Below, in pieces: positions 6,775 through 7,319 of a stretch of 7,319 bases of DNA. The position numbers were made by a program, and so were the translations under genes. Below the pieces are notes generated by a model. The model worked only from the letters and a program-made list of their open reading frames with translations, was not told the DNA's origin and did no database searches. Where the stretch lies: the NCBI GenBank assembly GCA_021820025.1, contig JAKAEF010000050.1, forward strand, positions 1 to 7,319. Reading direction: 5' to 3'. The stretch is from a bacterium (GTDB lineage: Bacteria > Patescibacteriota > Microgenomatia > Levybacterales > UBA12049). The first letter of the stretch is position 1. Each line of letters begins with the position of its first letter.

Positions 6775-6793
6775 ACAGGTGACGGGTTTTTTT
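6762..6793 (+). terminator. Intrinsic terminator of the T-box
   Basis: AACUCGUC (6762-6769) pairs with GACGGGUU (6781-6788), and CCU (6770-6772) pairs with AGG (6777-6779), leaving one bulged U (6780) and the loop AUAC. The stem runs into seven T residues (6787-6793). It overlaps the 3' half of the antiterminator, so it should form when tRNA-Gly is charged. It would also stop any transcript reading through from recO. Confidence 0.88.
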
Positions 6794-6794
6794 G

Positions 6795-6803
6795 TGGTAA
6801 TAT
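6795..6803 (+). promoter_or_regulatory. Possible second, riboswitch-bypassing promoter of glyQS
   Basis: TGG-TAATAT (6795-6803) matches an extended -10 element and ends 6 bases before the in-frame ATG at 6810. No good -35 box is present 16-18 bp upstream, where the T-box terminator lies. In AT-rich DNA such a match may arise by chance; the equal spacing to the ATG is what makes it worth listing. Confidence 0.25.
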
Positions 6804-6809
6804 TAACAT

Positions 6810-7319
6810 ATGGTAGAGAATATGGACAAATTAGTAGCATTAGCAAAACGACGAGGGTTTTTTTATCCTGGATCTGAATTATATGGCGGAGTTGCAAACA
6901 CGTATGATTACGGACCAATGGGAGCAGAATTATTGCGAAACATTAAAAATCTTTGGTGGCAAGAATTTGTGCATAAAAGAAAAGATATTGTAGGACTAGA
7001 TGCCTCATTAATTTCTCATCCAAAAATCTGGGAAGCCTCGGGTCATACTGCAGGGTTTGCCGATGCCATGATTGATTGTAAAAACTGCAAAACAAGAATG
7101 CGCGCAGATCATTTAATAGAAAACTATTTAGAAAGTAATACTGTTACATCTGCTCAAGCATCAGAAAAAGTTCCACAAGAACTTATGGATAAAGTTGTAG
7201 CATCAAAAAAGGTTGAGGGATTATCTACCGAGCAATTAAGTGAAATTATTACTGTTTTAAAAATCCCATGTCCAGATTGTGGAGAATTTGAGTGGACAAA
7301 TGTAAGAAAATTTAATTTG
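6810..7319 (+). CDS. glyQS: Glycine--tRNA ligase, dimeric single-chain type (5' part, runs off the window)
   Basis: This class II synthetase charges tRNA-Gly with glycine using ATP in the cytoplasm. The first 170 residues are present and the frame is open at the window end. Typical of the alpha2 (Thermus/eukaryote-like) enzyme are LVALAKRRGFFYPGSELYGG (8-27), YDYGPMGAELLRNIKNLWW (32-50), WEASGHTAGFADAMIDCKNC (74-93) and RADHLIENY (98-106). The cysteine pairs CKNC (90-93) and CPDC (154-157) should form the zinc-binding insertion of this type. The E. coli-type alpha2beta2 enzyme has none of these. Two in-frame starts are possible: ATG 6810 (MVENMDKLVAL) and ATG 6822 (MDKLVAL). I use 6810 because family members often have a few residues before this point and a -10-like box stands 6 bases upstream, but 6822 is nearly as likely. 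No good Shine-Dalgarno sequence precedes either. Expression should be controlled by the upstream T-box. Confidence 0.93.
   Translation, partial: MVENMDKLVALAKRRGFFYPGSELYGGVANTYDYGPMGAELLRNIKNLWWQEFVHKRKDIVGLDASLISHPKIWEASGHTAGFADAMIDCKNCKTRMRADHLIENYLESNTVTSAQASEKVPQELMDKVVASKKVEGLSTEQLSEIITVLKIPCPDCGEFEWTNVRKFNL

Larger units (their letters stand above)
6689..6793 (+). ncRNA. T-box riboswitch, tRNA-Gly responsive, with ultra-short Stem I
   Basis: This leader should sense uncharged tRNA-Gly and allow transcription of the downstream glycyl-tRNA synthetase. The T-box consensus AGGGTGGAACCACG is at 6744-6757. The antiterminator has helix A1 (6742-6747 with 6769-6774), the 7-base bulge UGGAACC (6748-6754) and helix A2 (ACGA 6755-6758 with UCGU 6765-6768). 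The UGGA of the bulge is complementary to a UCCA acceptor end, as expected for bacterial tRNA-Gly with discriminator U73. Upstream, one hairpin forms by 6689-6696 (UUGUUAGC, one bulged U) pairing with GCUACAA (6720-6726), topped by AGG/CCU (6702-6704 with 6714-6716). Its 9-base loop contains the glycine codon GGC (6709-6711) followed by A. A second glycine triplet, GGA (6717-6719), lies in the internal loop. A linker of about 15 bases joins hairpin and antiterminator. No long Stem I, Stem II or Stem III is seen. Confidence 0.87.

Noticed and set aside
6721..6918. 65-residue reverse-strand open frame across the T-box and glyQS start
   Set aside because: The region is explained by the T-box antiterminator, terminator and the forward glyQS coding sequence.
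1..7319. CRISPR array, insertion sequence, tRNA or rRNA genes, alternative UGA code
   Set aside because: No spaced direct repeats, transposase motifs, terminal inverted repeats or tRNA cloverleaf were seen, and UGA ends several genes at expected family lengths, so it is used as a stop.

Overview
The window looks like an ordinary chromosomal stretch of an AT-rich bacterium, most likely a Candidate Phyla Radiation (Patescibacteria) member, perhaps Microgenomates- or Parcubacteria-like. The lineage is an inference. It rests on the very tight gene packing, the strong A/T bias at third codon positions, a DUF4012 protein beside a sugar-transferase locus, and short versions of housekeeping proteins such as a 187-residue RecO. 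UGA ends several genes here at sensible family lengths. That argues against the UGA=Gly code of Absconditabacteria and Gracilibacteria.

Layout, all on the + strand. (1) 1-92 is probably the tail of an unidentified upstream gene. (2) 131-4038 is a four-gene operon with overlapping ends, read from a consensus-like promoter at 97-124: a GT4 glycosyltransferase, a WbaZ-like GT4 glycosyltransferase, a mannose-1-phosphate guanylyltransferase and a short phosphoglycosyl transferase. (3) 4084-6048 is a membrane-anchored DUF4012 protein behind its own promoter. (4) 6096-6659 is recO. (5) 6656-6793 holds a promoter and a T-box riboswitch with an intrinsic terminator. (6) 6810-7319 is the start of a dimeric-type glycyl-tRNA synthetase that runs off the window.

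The first block makes biochemical sense as a cell-surface glycan pathway. ManC would make GDP-mannose, the phosphoglycosyl transferase would load the first sugar phosphate onto a polyprenyl phosphate in the membrane, and the two GT4 enzymes would extend it. The DUF4012 protein, an extracytoplasmic domain on one N-terminal membrane helix, could act on the exported product. No flippase, polymerase or ligase lies in the window.

The most interesting element is the T-box. The antiterminator (UGGAACC bulge) and competing terminator are textbook, and the UGGA matches a tRNA-Gly UCCA end. However, the well-matched promoter (TTGACA, 17 bp, TGA-TATCTT) leaves only about 50 nt before the antiterminator. 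That is room for one small hairpin with a glycine codon (GGC) in its loop, not the usual long Stem I and Stem III. This is a candidate ultra-short transcriptional tRNA-Gly T-box. A second pattern is that putative -10 boxes sit 6-7 nt before the start codons of four genes, which suggests leaderless transcription.
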